Positions 1-7,642 are shown, numbered from the stretch's first letter. The stretch is 9,911 nucleotides of DNA from Sodalis-like endosymbiont of Proechinophthirus fluctus (GCF_001602625.1 NZ_LECR01000045.1:12583-22493); one strand, 5' to 3'. Translations and numbers: made by a program. Notes: a model not told the origin generated them from the sequence alone.

Positions 1-738
1 CGGCAGTACCGGCAGCACGGTCAGGATCATCCACTCCGGCTTGTTGCCGGATTGCACGAAGGCTTCCAGAAGCTTGATGCGCTTAGTCAGCTTTTTGCGC
101 TTGGTTTCAGAGTTGGTTTCTTGCAGCTCTTCGCGCAGCTGCTCGCATTCCTGCTCCAGATCCATATTTTTCAGTAGGATCTGGATCGCTTCGGCGCCCA
201 TTTTGGCGTCAAATTCGTCACCAAACTCTTCCAGCGCGTCCAGATACTGCTCTTCAGTCAGGATCTGACAACGCTCAAGGTTGGTCATGCCGCCTTCAAC
301 CACTACATAGGATTCAAAATACAGCACGCGTTCGATATCACGCAGCGGCATATCCAGCAGCAGACCGATACGGGACGGCAGCGATTTCAAAAACCAGATG
401 TGGGCGGTGGGCGAGGCCAGCTCGATATGGCCCATGCGCTCACGACGCACCTTGGTCTGGGTCACTTCAACGCCGCACTTCTCACAGATGACGCCGCGGT
501 GTTTCAGACGCTTGTACTTACCGCATAGGCATTCATAGTCTTTTACCGGCCCGAAAATACGCGCGCAGAACAGACCGTCGCGCTCCGGTTTAAAGGTACG
601 GTAGTTAATGGTTTCCGGCTTCTTCACCTCACCGAAAGACCAGGAACGGATCATATCTGGCGAGGCCAGGGCAATTTTGATCGCATAGAACTCTTCGGTC
701 TTAATTTGCGCTTTCAGAAACTTAAGTAAATCTTTCAC
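1..738 (-). CDS. rpoC: RNA polymerase subunit beta', N-terminal part (runs off left edge)
   Basis: This is the catalytic beta' subunit of DNA-dependent RNA polymerase; only the first 246 residues lie in the window, with no stop before the edge. The protein starts [11 protein letters not shown] from a GTG codon at 738, as in E. coli. The start is fixed by the AGGAG Shine-Dalgarno 7 bases upstream and by the conserved N-terminus; no ATG-based start would recover it. The N-terminal zinc-binding domain is visible, with its four cysteines in CLCG and, about 13 residues later, CEKCG (near residues 70-88), which contact DNA and nascent RNA in this family. Then come the [23 protein letters not shown] stretch of the clamp and the charged coiled segment around 190-225. 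It lies 90 bases after rpoB and is surely co-transcribed. Unusual residues are Tyr18 (Asp in E. coli) and Cys157 (Gln in E. coli). Identification is certain; the rest of the gene is unseen. Confidence 0.98.
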   Translation of the reverse strand, partial: MKDLLKFLKAQIKTEEFYAIKIALASPDMIRSWSFGEVKKPETINYRTFKPERDGLFCARIFGPVKDYECLCGKYKRLKHRGVICEKCGVEVTQTKVRRERMGHIELASPTAHIWFLKSLPSRIGLLLDMPLRDIERVLYFESYVVVEGGMTNLERCQILTEEQYLDALEEFGDEFDAKMGAEAIQILLKNMDLEQECEQLREELQETNSETKRKKLTKRIKLLEAFVQSGNKPEWMILTVLPVLP

Positions 739-745
739 GGATTGG

Positions 746-750
746 CTCCT
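746..750 (-). promoter_or_regulatory. Ribosome binding site of rpoC
   Basis: AGGAG on the minus strand, 7 bases before GTG at 738-736. It supports the non-ATG start of rpoC. Confidence 0.8.
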
Positions 751-769
751 GTCGGAGTTGGACCTGTTA

Positions 770-792
770 GGCGTCTGAAACGCTCAGGCGCC
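770..792 (-). other. Hairpin in the rpoB-rpoC intergenic region
   Basis: On the transcribed strand, arms GGCGCCTGA (792-784) and TCAGACGCC (778-770) pair over 9 positions with one C-A mismatch, around a 5-base loop. No T-tract follows, so it does not look like a terminator. It could stabilise or mark processing of the rpoBC message. Function is not known from the sequence. Confidence 0.5.
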
Positions 793-828
793 ATTATTAC
801 CAGTGTGAATCGCACCCGGGCAGAAAAA

Positions 829-3800
829 TCAGTCTTCTTCCAGCTCGATATTGATACCTAGCGAGCGGATTTCTTTCAACAGAACGTTGAAAGATTCCGG
901 CATACCGGGTTCCATCATGTGATTGCCATCCACGATGTTTTTGTACATCTTGGTGCGACCGTTAACATCATCCGACTTGACGGTAAGCATTTCCTGCAAG
1001 GTGTACGCCGCGCCGTAGGCTTCCAGCGCCCACACTTCCATCTCCCCGAAGCGCTGGCCGCCGAACTGTGCCTTGCCCCCCAGCGGTTGCTGGGTAACCA
1101 GGCTGTACGAGCCAGTAGAACGCGCATGCATCTTGTCATCAACCAAATGGTTGAGTTTCAGCATGTACATATATCCCACGGTAACCTGTCGCTCGAACTT
1201 CTCGCCGGTGCAGCCGTCGAACAAGGTGATCTGACCGGAGGTCGGCAGGCCGCCGAGCTTCAGCAAATCTTTGATCTCTTTCTCTTTGGCGCCGTCGAAT
1301 ACTGGTGTGGCGATCGGCATCCCTTTCTTTAGGTTTTCTGCCAGACACAGCACTTCTTCATCGGAGAAGGTATTGAGATCCACCTTCTGGCGCACGTCAT
1401 CACCCAGATTGTAAGCTTTCTGGATGAACTCGCGCAGCATGGCCACTTTTTCGTGCTGCTTGAACATGGCGCTGATCTTGTCGCCGATGCCTTTTGCTGC
1501 CATGCCCAGATGGGTTTCCAGAATCTGGCCGATGTTCATACGCGACGGCACACCCAGCGGGTTCAAAACGATATCCACCGGCACGCCGTTTTCATCGTAA
1601 GGCATATCTTCGATAGGGTTGATCTTGGAGATAACGCCCTTGTTACCGTGACGGCCTGCCATCTTGTCGCCCGGCTGAATCTGACGTTTCACCGCCAGAT
1701 AGACCTTGACGATTTTTAGCACGCCTGGAGCTAGATCATCGCCCTGGGTAATTTTACGGCGCTTAGCTTCCAGCTTCTTCTCGAACTCATGCTTAAGCTC
1801 ATCGTATTGCTCGGCCAGCTGTTCAAGCTGATTCTGCTTCTCTTCGTTTACCAGGCCTAGTTCCAGCCAGCGCTCGCGGATCAGCTTATCCAGTTTCTCC
1901 GTTTCGATGCCGTCAGAGAGCAGCACGTCGCGAATACGGGCAAACAGACCGGCTTCAAAGATCTGTAGTTCTTCGGTCAGGTCCTTTTTGGCCTGCTTAA
2001 GCTGCATTTCCTCGATTTCCAGCGCGCGCTTATCTTTTTCCACGCCGTCACGGGTAAATACCTGAACATCGATAACGGTACCGGAAACGCCGTTCGGTAC
2101 GCGCAGAGACGAGTCTTTCACGTCAGAGGCTTTTTCACCGAAGATAGCGCGCAGTAGTTTCTCTTCCGGCGTCAGCTGAGTTTCCCCTTTCGGCGTAACC
2201 TTACCTACCAGAATATCGCCGCCGGTCACCTCCGCGCCGATATAGACGATACCAGATTCATCCAGTTTAGAGAGTGCGGCTTCACCCACGTTCGGGATGT
2301 CGGCAGTAATTTCCTCGGGCCCCAGTTTGGTGTCTCGGGACACGCACGCCAGTTCCTGAATATGGATGGTAGTGAAACGATCTTCCTGCACCACGCGTTC
2401 GGAGACCAACATGGAGTCTTCAAAGTTATAGCCATTCCAAGGCATAAACGCGATACGCATATTCTGACCCAGCGCCAGTTCACCCAAATCAGTGGACGGA
2501 CCGTCGGCTAACACGTTGCCACGCTCAACCAGCTCACCCAGAGAAACGCAAGGTGTCTGGCTAATACAGGTATTCTGGTTGGAACGGATGTATTTGGTCA
2601 GGTTGTAGATATCAATGCCCGCTTCGCCCGGATACATTTCATCCGGATTGACATTAATCACTATACGGGAGGCGTCCACGTACTGCACTATTCCACCGCG
2701 TTTTGCCACGACGGTCACACCAGAATCAACGGCAACCGCACGCTCCATACCGGTGCCTACCAGCGGCTTATCGGTACGCAAAGTAGGCACTGCCTGACGC
2801 TGCATGTTCGCACCCATCAAGGCGCGGTTAGCGTCGTCGTGCTCCAGGAACGGAATTAGCGAGGCGCCGACCGACACCACCTGCTGGGTGGAGACGTCCA
2901 TATAGTCAACCTGATCGCGGCTGAACAGGCTCGATTCGCCCTTATTGCGGCAGGTCACCAGATCATCAACGAAACGACCGTCTTCGCCGAGGTTGGTGTT
3001 GGCCTGTGCGATCACGAAGTTACCTTCCTCAATCGCCGATAGATAATGGATTTCGTCGGTGACTACACCGTCCAGCACGCGGCGATATGGCGTTTCCAGG
3101 AAACCATACTCGTTGGTCTGAGCATACACGGACAGAGAGTTGATAAGACCAATGTTCGGCCCTTCTGGGGTTTCGATGGGGCACACACGCCCGTAGTGAG
3201 TAGGATGCACGTCTCGCACCTCAAAGCCCGCGCGCTCGCGAGTCAGACCGCCCGGGCCTAGCGCGGAGATACGGCGCTTGTGGGTAATTTCTGACAGCGG
3301 GTTATTCTGATCCATGAACTGCGACAGCTGACTGGAGCCGAAAAACTCTTTCACCGCTGCCGATATCGGTTTGGCGTTTATCATGTCCTGCGGCATCAGA
3401 GTATCCAGATCGCCTAAAGACAGACGTTCTTTCACCGCGCGCTCCACACGCACCAGACCAACGCGGAACTGGTTTTCCGCCATTTCTCCCACCGAACGGA
3501 TACGGCGATTGCCCAAGTGGTCAATATCGTCCACTTCGCCTTTACCGTTACGGATACCGATGAGCTTCTTCATCACATCAATGATGTCGTCTTTGCTCAG
3601 GATACCGGAGCCTTCGATCTCTTCCCGTAGCAGAGAACGGTTAAATTTCATCCTGCCTACCGCGGACAGATCGTAACGTTCCTCCGAAAAGAACAGATTT
3701 TCAAACAGGTTCTCAGCGGCTTCGCGGGTCGGCGGCTCACCGGGGCGCATCATGCGGTAGATTTCCACCAACGCACTCAGGCGATCGCCAGTCGGATCGA

Positions 3801-4857
3801 CACGCAGAGTCTCGGAAATATAGGCGCCGTGGTCCAGGTCGTTGGTGAACAGTGTTTCAACACGCTTGTACCCCGCCTGGCTCAGCTTGGCCAGCAGGTC
3901 CAGCGTCAGTTCCATATTGGAGGGAACAATGATTTCGCCAGTTTTTTCATCAATATAATCTTTTGCTACCACCTTGCCGATAATGTATTCGACAGGGACT
4001 TCGATCTGCGCAACACCGTCTTTTTCCATCTGACGAATATGACGCGCGGTGATGCGGCGGCCTTTTTCGACATAAACGGTGCCGTTGGCCTCGATATCAA
4101 ACGAGGCGGTTTCACCACGCAAGCGCTCGGGAATAAGTTCCATCTGCAGTTTTTTGTCGTGAATTTCGTAAACTACTTTGTCGAAGAACGTATCCAGGAT
4201 CTGGCCGGTGCTGTAGTTTAGCGCGCGCAGAATGATGGTCGCCGGCAATTTGCGGCGGCGATCGATACGGACGAACAAATTATCTTTCGGATCGAACTCG
4301 AAATCCAACCAGGATCCGCGGTAAGGAATAATGCGTGCGTTATATAGCACCTTACCAGAGGAGTGCGTCTTACCCTTATCGCTGTCAAAAAATACGCCGG
4401 GACTACGGTGCAGCTGGGAAACGATAACACGTTCGGTACCGTTGATGACAAAGGTACCATTGTCGGTCATGAGCGGGATTTCGCCCATATAGACTTCCTG
4501 CTCCTTGATGTCTTTTACTGTGCCTTCCGGCGCTTCGCGCTCATAAATGATAAGACGCAGCCTCACGCGCAGCGGTGCGGAAAACGTTACCCCACGGATC
4601 TGGCACTCTTTGACGTCAAAAACAGACTCACCCAGACGGTAACTGACATATTGCAGTTCAGAGTTACCGCTGTAGCTTTGTATAGGGAATACGGAACGGA
4701 AAGCTGCTTCCAGACCGTACTGACCTTCCGGATCTTGCTCGATGAACTTCTGAAACGAGTCAAGCTGGATGGATAGGAGATAGGGAACATCCAAAACCTG
4801 CGGACGTTTTCCGAAGTCCTTACGAATGCGTTTTTTTTCGGTATAGGAATAAACCAT
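829..4857 (-). CDS. rpoB: RNA polymerase subunit beta
   Basis: This is the beta subunit of RNA polymerase, which forms half of the active-site cleft and the rifampicin pocket. It is 1342 residues, the E. coli length, beginning [18 protein letters not shown] and ending IELEED. The start at 4857 is chosen because GAGGAA precedes it and the family N-terminus begins there. The frame stays open 48 codons further upstream (to 5001), but that stretch is untranslated leader containing the RNase III stem. Visible landmarks (E. coli numbering) are rifampicin cluster I near 507-533 with Asp516, His526 and Ser531 all wild type, the catalytic-region lysines in [15 protein letters not shown] (about 1065-1080), and the C-terminal block [20 protein letters not shown] that interacts with beta'. 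Odd points are a cluster of changes at about 1199-1224, including Cys1216 for Arg and Gln1224 for Pro. It is transcribed from upstream through the partial attenuator after rplL, with rpoC following. Confidence 0.99.
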   Translation of the reverse strand: MVYSYTEKKRIRKDFGKRPQVLDVPYLLSIQLDSFQKFIEQDPEGQYGLEAAFRSVFPIQSYSGNSELQYVSYRLGESVFDVKECQIRGVTFSAPLRVRLRLIIYEREAPEGTVKDIKEQEVYMGEIPLMTDNGTFVINGTERVIVSQLHRSPGVFFDSDKGKTHSSGKVLYNARIIPYRGSWLDFEFDPKDNLFVRIDRRRKLPATIILRALNYSTGQILDTFFDKVVYEIHDKKLQMELIPERLRGETASFDIEANGTVYVEKGRRITARHIRQMEKDGVAQIEVPVEYIIGKVVAKDYIDEKTGEIIVPSNMELTLDLLAKLSQAGYKRVETLFTNDLDHGAYISETLRVDPTGDRLSALVEIYRMMRPGEPPTREAAENLFENLFFSEERYDLSAVGRMKFNRSLLREEIEGSGILSKDDIIDVMKKLIGIRNGKGEVDDIDHLGNRRIRSVGEMAENQFRVGLVRVERAVKERLSLGDLDTLMPQDMINAKPISAAVKEFFGSSQLSQFMDQNNPLSEITHKRRISALGPGGLTRERAGFEVRDVHPTHYGRVCPIETPEGPNIGLINSLSVYAQTNEYGFLETPYRRVLDGVVTDEIHYLSAIEEGNFVIAQANTNLGEDGRFVDDLVTCRNKGESSLFSRDQVDYMDVSTQQVVSVGASLIPFLEHDDANRALMGANMQRQAVPTLRTDKPLVGTGMERAVAVDSGVTVVAKRGGIVQYVDASRIVINVNPDEMYPGEAGIDIYNLTKYIRSNQNTCISQTPCVSLGELVERGNVLADGPSTDLGELALGQNMRIAFMPWNGYNFEDSMLVSERVVQEDRFTTIHIQELACVSRDTKLGPEEITADIPNVGEAALSKLDESGIVYIGAEVTGGDILVGKVTPKGETQLTPEEKLLRAIFGEKASDVKDSSLRVPNGVSGTVIDVQVFTRDGVEKDKRALEIEEMQLKQAKKDLTEELQIFEAGLFARIRDVLLSDGIETEKLDKLIRERWLELGLVNEEKQNQLEQLAEQYDELKHEFEKKLEAKRRKITQGDDLAPGVLKIVKVYLAVKRQIQPGDKMAGRHGNKGVISKINPIEDMPYDENGVPVDIVLNPLGVPSRMNIGQILETHLGMAAKGIGDKISAMFKQHEKVAMLREFIQKAYNLGDDVRQKVDLNTFSDEEVLCLAENLKKGMPIATPVFDGAKEKEIKDLLKLGGLPTSGQITLFDGCTGEKFERQVTVGYMYMLKLNHLVDDKMHARSTGSYSLVTQQPLGGKAQFGGQRFGEMEVWALEAYGAAYTLQEMLTVKSDDVNGRTKMYKNIVDGNHMMEPGMPESFNVLLKEIRSLGINIELEED

Positions 4858-4861
4858 AGGG

Positions 4862-4867
4862 TTCCTC
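4862..4867 (-). promoter_or_regulatory. Ribosome binding site of rpoB
   Basis: GAGGAA on the minus strand, 4 bases before ATG at 4857. The context GCTGAGGAACCCT-ATG resembles E. coli rpoB and decides the start against the longer open frame to 5001. Confidence 0.8.
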
Positions 4868-4961
4868 AGCTCGCTGACAAGTCGACCCACTCTGTCCGCT
4901 GCCCTACTAGGACAGTACATGCAACACCATTTTCGTGTTCGGAGGTTTACTATCCTCTCCG

Positions 4962-5066
4962 CAATACCTGTTTCTATTACTCTTAAATCATTTCGCTGCA
5001 CTTTGCTAAATCAGGGAAGTTAGGCAGGCAATACAGTATGTTAAGTCGTCGATAGAAAAAACATTG
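4962..5066 (-). ncRNA. RNase III-type processing stem in rplL-rpoB leader RNA
   Basis: Two distant arms of the rplL-rpoB spacer are complementary: 5041-5066 (5' arm in RNA) and 4962-4987 (3' arm). Paired blocks are CTTAA with TTAAG (5041-5045 and 4982-4986), TTTCTAT with ATAGAAA (5052-5058 and 4971-4977) and CAAT with ATTG (5063-5066 and 4962-4965), around a loop of about 53 bases. In E. coli the same spacer holds an RNase III cleavage site between the L12 and beta messages, with arms of similar sequence (CTATCGACGACTTAA is shared). I infer the same role. The fold was done by eye; no energy was computed. Confidence 0.6.
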
Positions 5067-5120
5067 TGGCTAACCAGCAGCTAAATGATGTGAAATGCCA
5101 CTGATTCCCTACAGAGCAAA

Positions 5121-5153
5121 CGCAAAAAGCTGGTGACCCAAAAGCCACCAGCT
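5121..5153 (-). terminator. Transcription attenuator between rplL and rpoB
   Basis: On the minus strand AGCTGGTGGC (5153-5144), a 6-base loop and GTCACCAGCT (5137-5128) form a 10-pair stem with one G-U pair, followed by TTTT then GCG. This is the position and near-sequence of the E. coli attenuator that lets only a fraction of rplJL transcripts continue into rpoBC, so L12 is made in excess over RNA polymerase. Partial termination is inferred from that homology; the short, interrupted T-tract is consistent with leakiness. Confidence 0.85.
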
Positions 5154-5155
5154 AT

Positions 5156-5174
5156 CAGCCTAAGATCCAGGCTG
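5156..5174 (-). other. Small hairpin just before the attenuator
   Basis: Arms CAGCCT (5174-5169) and AGGCTG (5161-5156) pair perfectly around a 7-base loop, between the rplL stop and the attenuator. E. coli has a comparable small stem here. It may be a 3' processing or stability element of the rplJL message; the role is not established from the sequence. Confidence 0.5.
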
Positions 5175-5191
5175 TAATCTGGAAGGTTATC

Positions 5192-5569
5192 TTATTTAAC
5201 CTCAACAGAAGCACCCGCTTCATCCAGAGCCTTCTTCAGTGCGTCAGCGTCATCTTTGCTCACGCCTTCTTTCAGGGTGGCAGGTGCGGATTCAACCAGG
5301 TCTTTCGCTTCTTTCAGGCCAAGACCGATAGCGCCCCGCACGGCTTTGATAACAGCAACTTTATTCGCGCCGATTGCGCTCAGCACAACGTCAAACTCGG
5401 TTTTTTCTTCTACGGCTTCAGCCGGCGGACCGCCCGCGGCAGCAGTAGGGGTAGTGGTAGTAGTAGCAGAAACGCCGAATTTTTCTTCCATCATAGAGAG
5501 TAGTTCAACCACGTCCATTACGGACATTTCGGCAACCGCGTCTAGAATTTGTTCTTTAGTGAGAGACAT
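5192..5569 (-). CDS. rplL: Large-subunit ribosomal protein L7/L12 (bL12)
   Basis: This is the multicopy stalk protein of the large ribosomal subunit. Its N-terminal dimerisation domain binds L10 and its C-terminal globular domain recruits EF-Tu, EF-G, IF2 and RF3. The product is 125 residues, 4 more than E. coli. The N-terminal domain (about 1-35, [19 protein letters not shown]) and C-terminal domain (from about 57, [18 protein letters not shown] to the end ASVEVK) are clear. The flexible hinge between them is odd: E. coli has an Ala/Val-rich linker, here it reads [18 protein letters not shown]. In the factor-binding helix-turn region the usual Thr of [10 protein letters not shown] is Ile. 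The start has an AGGAA sequence 9 bases upstream and a conserved N-terminus. It lies 66 bases after rplJ and is followed by the attenuator. Expected to be translationally controlled with rplJ through the L10 leader. Confidence 0.97.
   Translation of the reverse strand: MSLTKEQILDAVAEMSVMDVVELLSMMEEKFGVSATTTTTPTAAAGGPPAEAVEEKTEFDVVLSAIGANKVAVIKAVRGAIGLGLKEAKDLVESAPATLKEGVSKDDADALKKALDEAGASVEVK
5444..5464 (-). repeat. ACT/ACC codon run encoding the Thr-rich hinge of L12
   Basis: Seven consecutive codons read ACT ACT ACC ACT ACC CCT ACT, giving Thr5-Pro-Thr. The low-complexity triplet pattern suggests slippage or unit expansion within the rplL hinge. It stays in frame. Confidence 0.7.
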
Positions 5570-5635
5570 AACAAGTGTTCCTAGAATTCAGAAAGCGCAT
5601 ATATGTTTGCAATTGCTTCAGAATAAAGCTGGCGA

Positions 5636-6157
5636 TTATGCCTCCTCTTTCTGATCGCGCAGTACGTCCAGTTTCTGATCGCGCAGTACGGTCAGCGTGC
5701 GAACCAGTCTGCCCGCACAGGCTTCTTTCATGGCCGACATCAGGCGGGCGATTGCTTCTTCGTAAGTTGGCAGAGTTGCCAGGCGATCAATCTGCGATGC
5801 CGGGATAACTTCTCCTTCAAAGACAGCAGCTTTAACCTCAAAATTGGCATTATCTTTGGCAAAATCCTTGAACAAACGAGCGGCTGCGCCCGGGTGCTTG
5901 TTAGAAAATGCAATTAGGGTTGGACCGACAAACGTGCCTTTCAGGCACTCAAAAGAGGTGCCTTCAACTACGCGGCGCATCAGCGTGTTGCGAACAACGC
6001 GCATGTAAACTCCGGCTTCACGACCTGCTTTACGCAGTTCAGTCATTTTATCTACTGTAACGCCGCGAGAATCCGCGATAACGGCAGATAGCGCACCTTT
6101 GGCTACTTCGCTGACTTCAGCAACAATCGCTTGTTTGTCTTGAAGATTTAATGCCAT
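5636..6157 (-). CDS. rplJ: Large-subunit ribosomal protein L10 (uL10), C-terminally extended
   Basis: L10 is the base of the ribosomal stalk: its N-terminal domain sits on 23S rRNA next to L11 and its C-terminal helix carries L12 dimers. The L10(L12)4 complex also represses its own message. The first 150 or so residues ([24 protein letters not shown]... to the AGRLVRTL helix) follow E. coli closely. The product is 173 residues against 165 in E. coli. The whole excess comes from a 24-base tandem duplication near the 3' end, giving VLRDQK twice ([18 protein letters not shown]). Other changes include Cys for Ser in MKEACAGR. The start at 6157 is preceded by CCAGGAGC, a strong Shine-Dalgarno. Identity is certain; the effect of the extra helix turns is unknown. 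Confidence 0.98.
   Translation of the reverse strand: MALNLQDKQAIVAEVSEVAKGALSAVIADSRGVTVDKMTELRKAGREAGVYMRVVRNTLMRRVVEGTSFECLKGTFVGPTLIAFSNKHPGAAARLFKDFAKDNANFEVKAAVFEGEVIPASQIDRLATLPTYEEAIARLMSAMKEACAGRLVRTLTVLRDQKLDVLRDQKEEA
5648..5695 (-). repeat. 24-bp tandem duplication at the 3' end of rplJ
   Basis: Two adjacent 24-base units, 5648-5671 and 5672-5695, match at 22 of 24 positions; the first 19 plus-strand bases of each are identical (TTTCTGATCGCGCAGTACG). The length is a multiple of three, so the frame is kept and 8 residues are added. Only two differences suggest a fairly recent event or maintained identity. Confidence 0.92.
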
Positions 6158-6270
6158 TAGCTTGTGCTCCTGGATTTAACCGGGGAAAACCCGAAACTCA
6201 CTTTACCGTCACAACAACGGTAAGCGTCGATATACAGTGATCAGAATCCATTAAACGAGTATTTTATTCA

Positions 6271-6358
6271 GGCTCTGTCACCGTCTTACGCAGGAAAATT
6301 AAGTGCTGTGATACAAACCTGCGGTCTTGGAGGGAGGCTTGGATAGACCAAGCTCCAA
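6271..6358 (-). promoter_or_regulatory. L10 leader RNA: binding site for L10(L12)4 autorepression
   Basis: The rplJ leader contains the conserved enterobacterial L10-leader core. In transcript order there is a hairpin GGAG-CTTGG (6356-6348), loop TCTAT, CCAAG-C-CTCC (6342-6333). Next comes AAGACCGCAGG, whose GCAGG (6322-6318) pairs with CCTGC (6294-6290), and then GTAAGACGGTGACAGAG. In E. coli, L10 complexed with L12 binds this leader and shuts down rplJL translation. The CTTGG/CCAAG stem replaces the E. coli CCTGG/CCAGG by a matched pair change, supporting selection on structure. The small inner hairpin between GCAGG and CCTGC in E. coli is not obvious here. This fills the centre of the 303-base rplA-rplJ gap. 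Confidence 0.85.
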
Positions 6359-6366
6359 CCAAAAAA

Positions 6367-6395
6367 ATCTTAGCATTGCGCCTGTGGCAAAAAGG
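6367..6395 (-). promoter_or_regulatory. Candidate rplJ promoter with extended -10
   Basis: TGC-TAAGAT (6375-6367) forms an extended -10 element; the hexamer 17 bases upstream, CCTTTT (6395-6390), is a poor -35. Initiation would fall near 6360, just ahead of the L10-leader hairpin, giving a leader of about 200 bases. Plausible only; the next candidate upstream has a better -35. Confidence 0.35.
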
Positions 6396-6424
6396 AAACC
6401 TCCCGTCGAAACTTCGGGCGTTAG

Positions 6425-6453
6425 ATTCTAGACAAAACCAACGCCTGCGTAAA
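6425..6453 (-). promoter_or_regulatory. Candidate rplJ promoter, upstream
   Basis: -35 TTTACG (6453-6448), a 17-base spacer and -10 TAGAAT (6430-6425) give 4/6 and 5/6 matches to the sigma-70 consensus. It lies directly after the rplA stop, where E. coli has an internal promoter for rplJL-rpoBC. Start would be near 6418. Confidence 0.4.
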
Positions 6454-6460
6454 GCAATAA

Positions 6461-7165
6461 TTAAGCGGTCACCGCGGACAGTCCACTTTGATCGATTATT
6501 ACACCTGGGCCCATAGTGGTGGATAGGCTAATTTTTTTGATGTAAACGCCCTTAGCCTGCGTTGGCTTAGCTTTTTTCAGCGCAAACAGCAGAGCTTCTA
6601 GGTTTTCTTTCAATTTTTCAGACTCAAAATCCACTTTACCGATGGTGGTGTGGATGATGCCGTTTTTGTCGTTGCGATAGCGCACCTGACCGGCTTTGGC
6701 GTTTTTAACCGCTTCAGCGACGTTCTGGGTAACGGTGCCGACTTTCGGGTTCGGCATCAGGCCGCGCGGACCGAGGATCTGGCCCAGCTGGCTAACGATA
6801 CGTATTGCGTCTGGAGAAGCGATAACTAAGTCGAAGTTTAACTCACCTTTTTTGATCTGGTCGGCTAGATCATCCATGCCCACCAGATCCGCACCGGCGG
6901 ATTTTGCTGCCTCAGCGTTAGAGCCCTGAGTGAAAACTGCAACGCGAACGCTGCGGCCCGTGCCGTGCGGCAGCACGGTGGCACCACGGACATTCTGATC
7001 GGATTTACGTGCATCAATGCCCAGATTAACGGCAACGTCGATGCTTTCGACGAACTTGGCTGTAGCTAGTTCTTTCAGCAGCACTACAGCTTCGCTGATG
7101 TCGTACTGTTTGGTAAAATCGACTTTGTCGCGGATGACCCGCATGCGCTTAGTCAGTTTAGCCAT
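6461..7165 (-). CDS. rplA: Large-subunit ribosomal protein L1 (uL1)
   Basis: L1 forms the mobile L1 stalk that binds 23S rRNA and helps move deacylated tRNA out of the E site. It is also the translational repressor of the rplK-rplA message. The product has 234 residues, the E. coli length, starting [16 protein letters not shown]. Conserved blocks include [32 protein letters not shown], the [16 protein letters not shown] segment of domain II and the C-terminal [14 protein letters not shown]. The C-terminus ([13 protein letters not shown]) is the most divergent part. It starts 3 bases after the rplK stop, with its GAGGA Shine-Dalgarno lying inside the last rplK codons, which indicates translational coupling and explains joint control by L1. 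Confidence 0.98.
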   Translation of the reverse strand: MAKLTKRMRVIRDKVDFTKQYDISEAVVLLKELATAKFVESIDVAVNLGIDARKSDQNVRGATVLPHGTGRSVRVAVFTQGSNAEAAKSAGADLVGMDDLADQIKKGELNFDLVIASPDAIRIVSQLGQILGPRGLMPNPKVGTVTQNVAEAVKNAKAGQVRYRNDKNGIIHTTIGKVDFESEKLKENLEALLFALKKAKPTQAKGVYIKKISLSTTMGPGVIIDQSGLSAVTA

Positions 7166-7168
7166 TTC

Positions 7169-7597
7169 TTAATCCTCCACTACCAGGCCCATGGAACGCG
7201 CGGTACCGGCAATGGAGCGGGACATCGCTTCTATATCGGCACCGGTCATATCAGCCGCTTTGGTTTCCGCAATTTCACGAACCTGAGCGTTGGTGACTTT
7301 ACCAACTTTTCCTTTATTCAGTTTACCGGAACCGGATTTGATACCCGCGACTTTCTTCAGCAGCACAGAGGCCGGCGGCGTCTTAGTAACGAAAATGAAA
7401 GAACGGTCGGAATACACGGTGATAACTACCGGAACCGGCAGCCCTTTTTCAATACCTTCGGTTTTGGCATTGAAAGCGTTGCAGAATTCCATGATATTAA
7501 TGCCCTGCTGACCCAGAGCCGGACCTACCGGCGGACTCGGGTTTGCCATGCCTGCAGCAACCTGCAGTTTGACATAGGCTTGTACTTTCTTAGCCAT
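7169..7597 (-). CDS. rplK: Large-subunit ribosomal protein L11 (uL11)
   Basis: L11 binds the GTPase-associated region of 23S rRNA at the stalk base, next to L10. It takes part in factor-dependent GTP hydrolysis, thiostrepton sensitivity and RelA activation in the family. It is 142 residues as in E. coli: the N-terminal domain with the proline segment [15 protein letters not shown] (about 19-33), then the RNA-binding C-terminal domain with [16 protein letters not shown] and [25 protein letters not shown]. The start is preceded by GAGGAA at good spacing. It is the first gene of the L11 operon, behind a 153-base leader with a probable L1 target, and is coupled to rplA. No unusual residues in the key loops were noticed. 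Confidence 0.98.
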   Translation of the reverse strand: MAKKVQAYVKLQVAAGMANPSPPVGPALGQQGINIMEFCNAFNAKTEGIEKGLPVPVVITVYSDRSFIFVTKTPPASVLLKKVAGIKSGSGKLNKGKVGKVTNAQVREIAETKAADMTGADIEAMSRSIAGTARSMGLVVED

Positions 7598-7613
7598 ATT
7601 GATTTCCTCTAAT

Positions 7614-7642
7614 GGGTGATAGTGCGCCGGTTAAGGCTCCCC
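7614..7642 (-). promoter_or_regulatory. Probable L1-binding site in the rplK leader
   Basis: In the transcript GGG, then GA, stem GCC (7637-7635), loop TTAACC, GGC (7628-7626), then GCACTATCA and CCC (7616-7614). This gives two short GC stems separated by an asymmetric internal loop, immediately before the rplK Shine-Dalgarno (7610-7603). In E. coli L1 represses rplKA by binding a leader structure of this general form that mimics its 23S rRNA site. Assignment rests on position and shape. Confidence 0.5.

Noticed and set aside
3270..3340. Possible rifampicin resistance in RpoB cluster I
   Set aside because: The residues usually changed in resistant strains (Asp516, His526, Ser531 in E. coli numbering) are all wild type.
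3829..4221. Plus-strand open frame of 130 codons opposite rpoB
   Set aside because: Antisense shadow of a highly constrained gene; composition follows rpoB codons. The same applies to other plus-strand frames opposite rpoB, rplL, rplJ, nusG and tufB.
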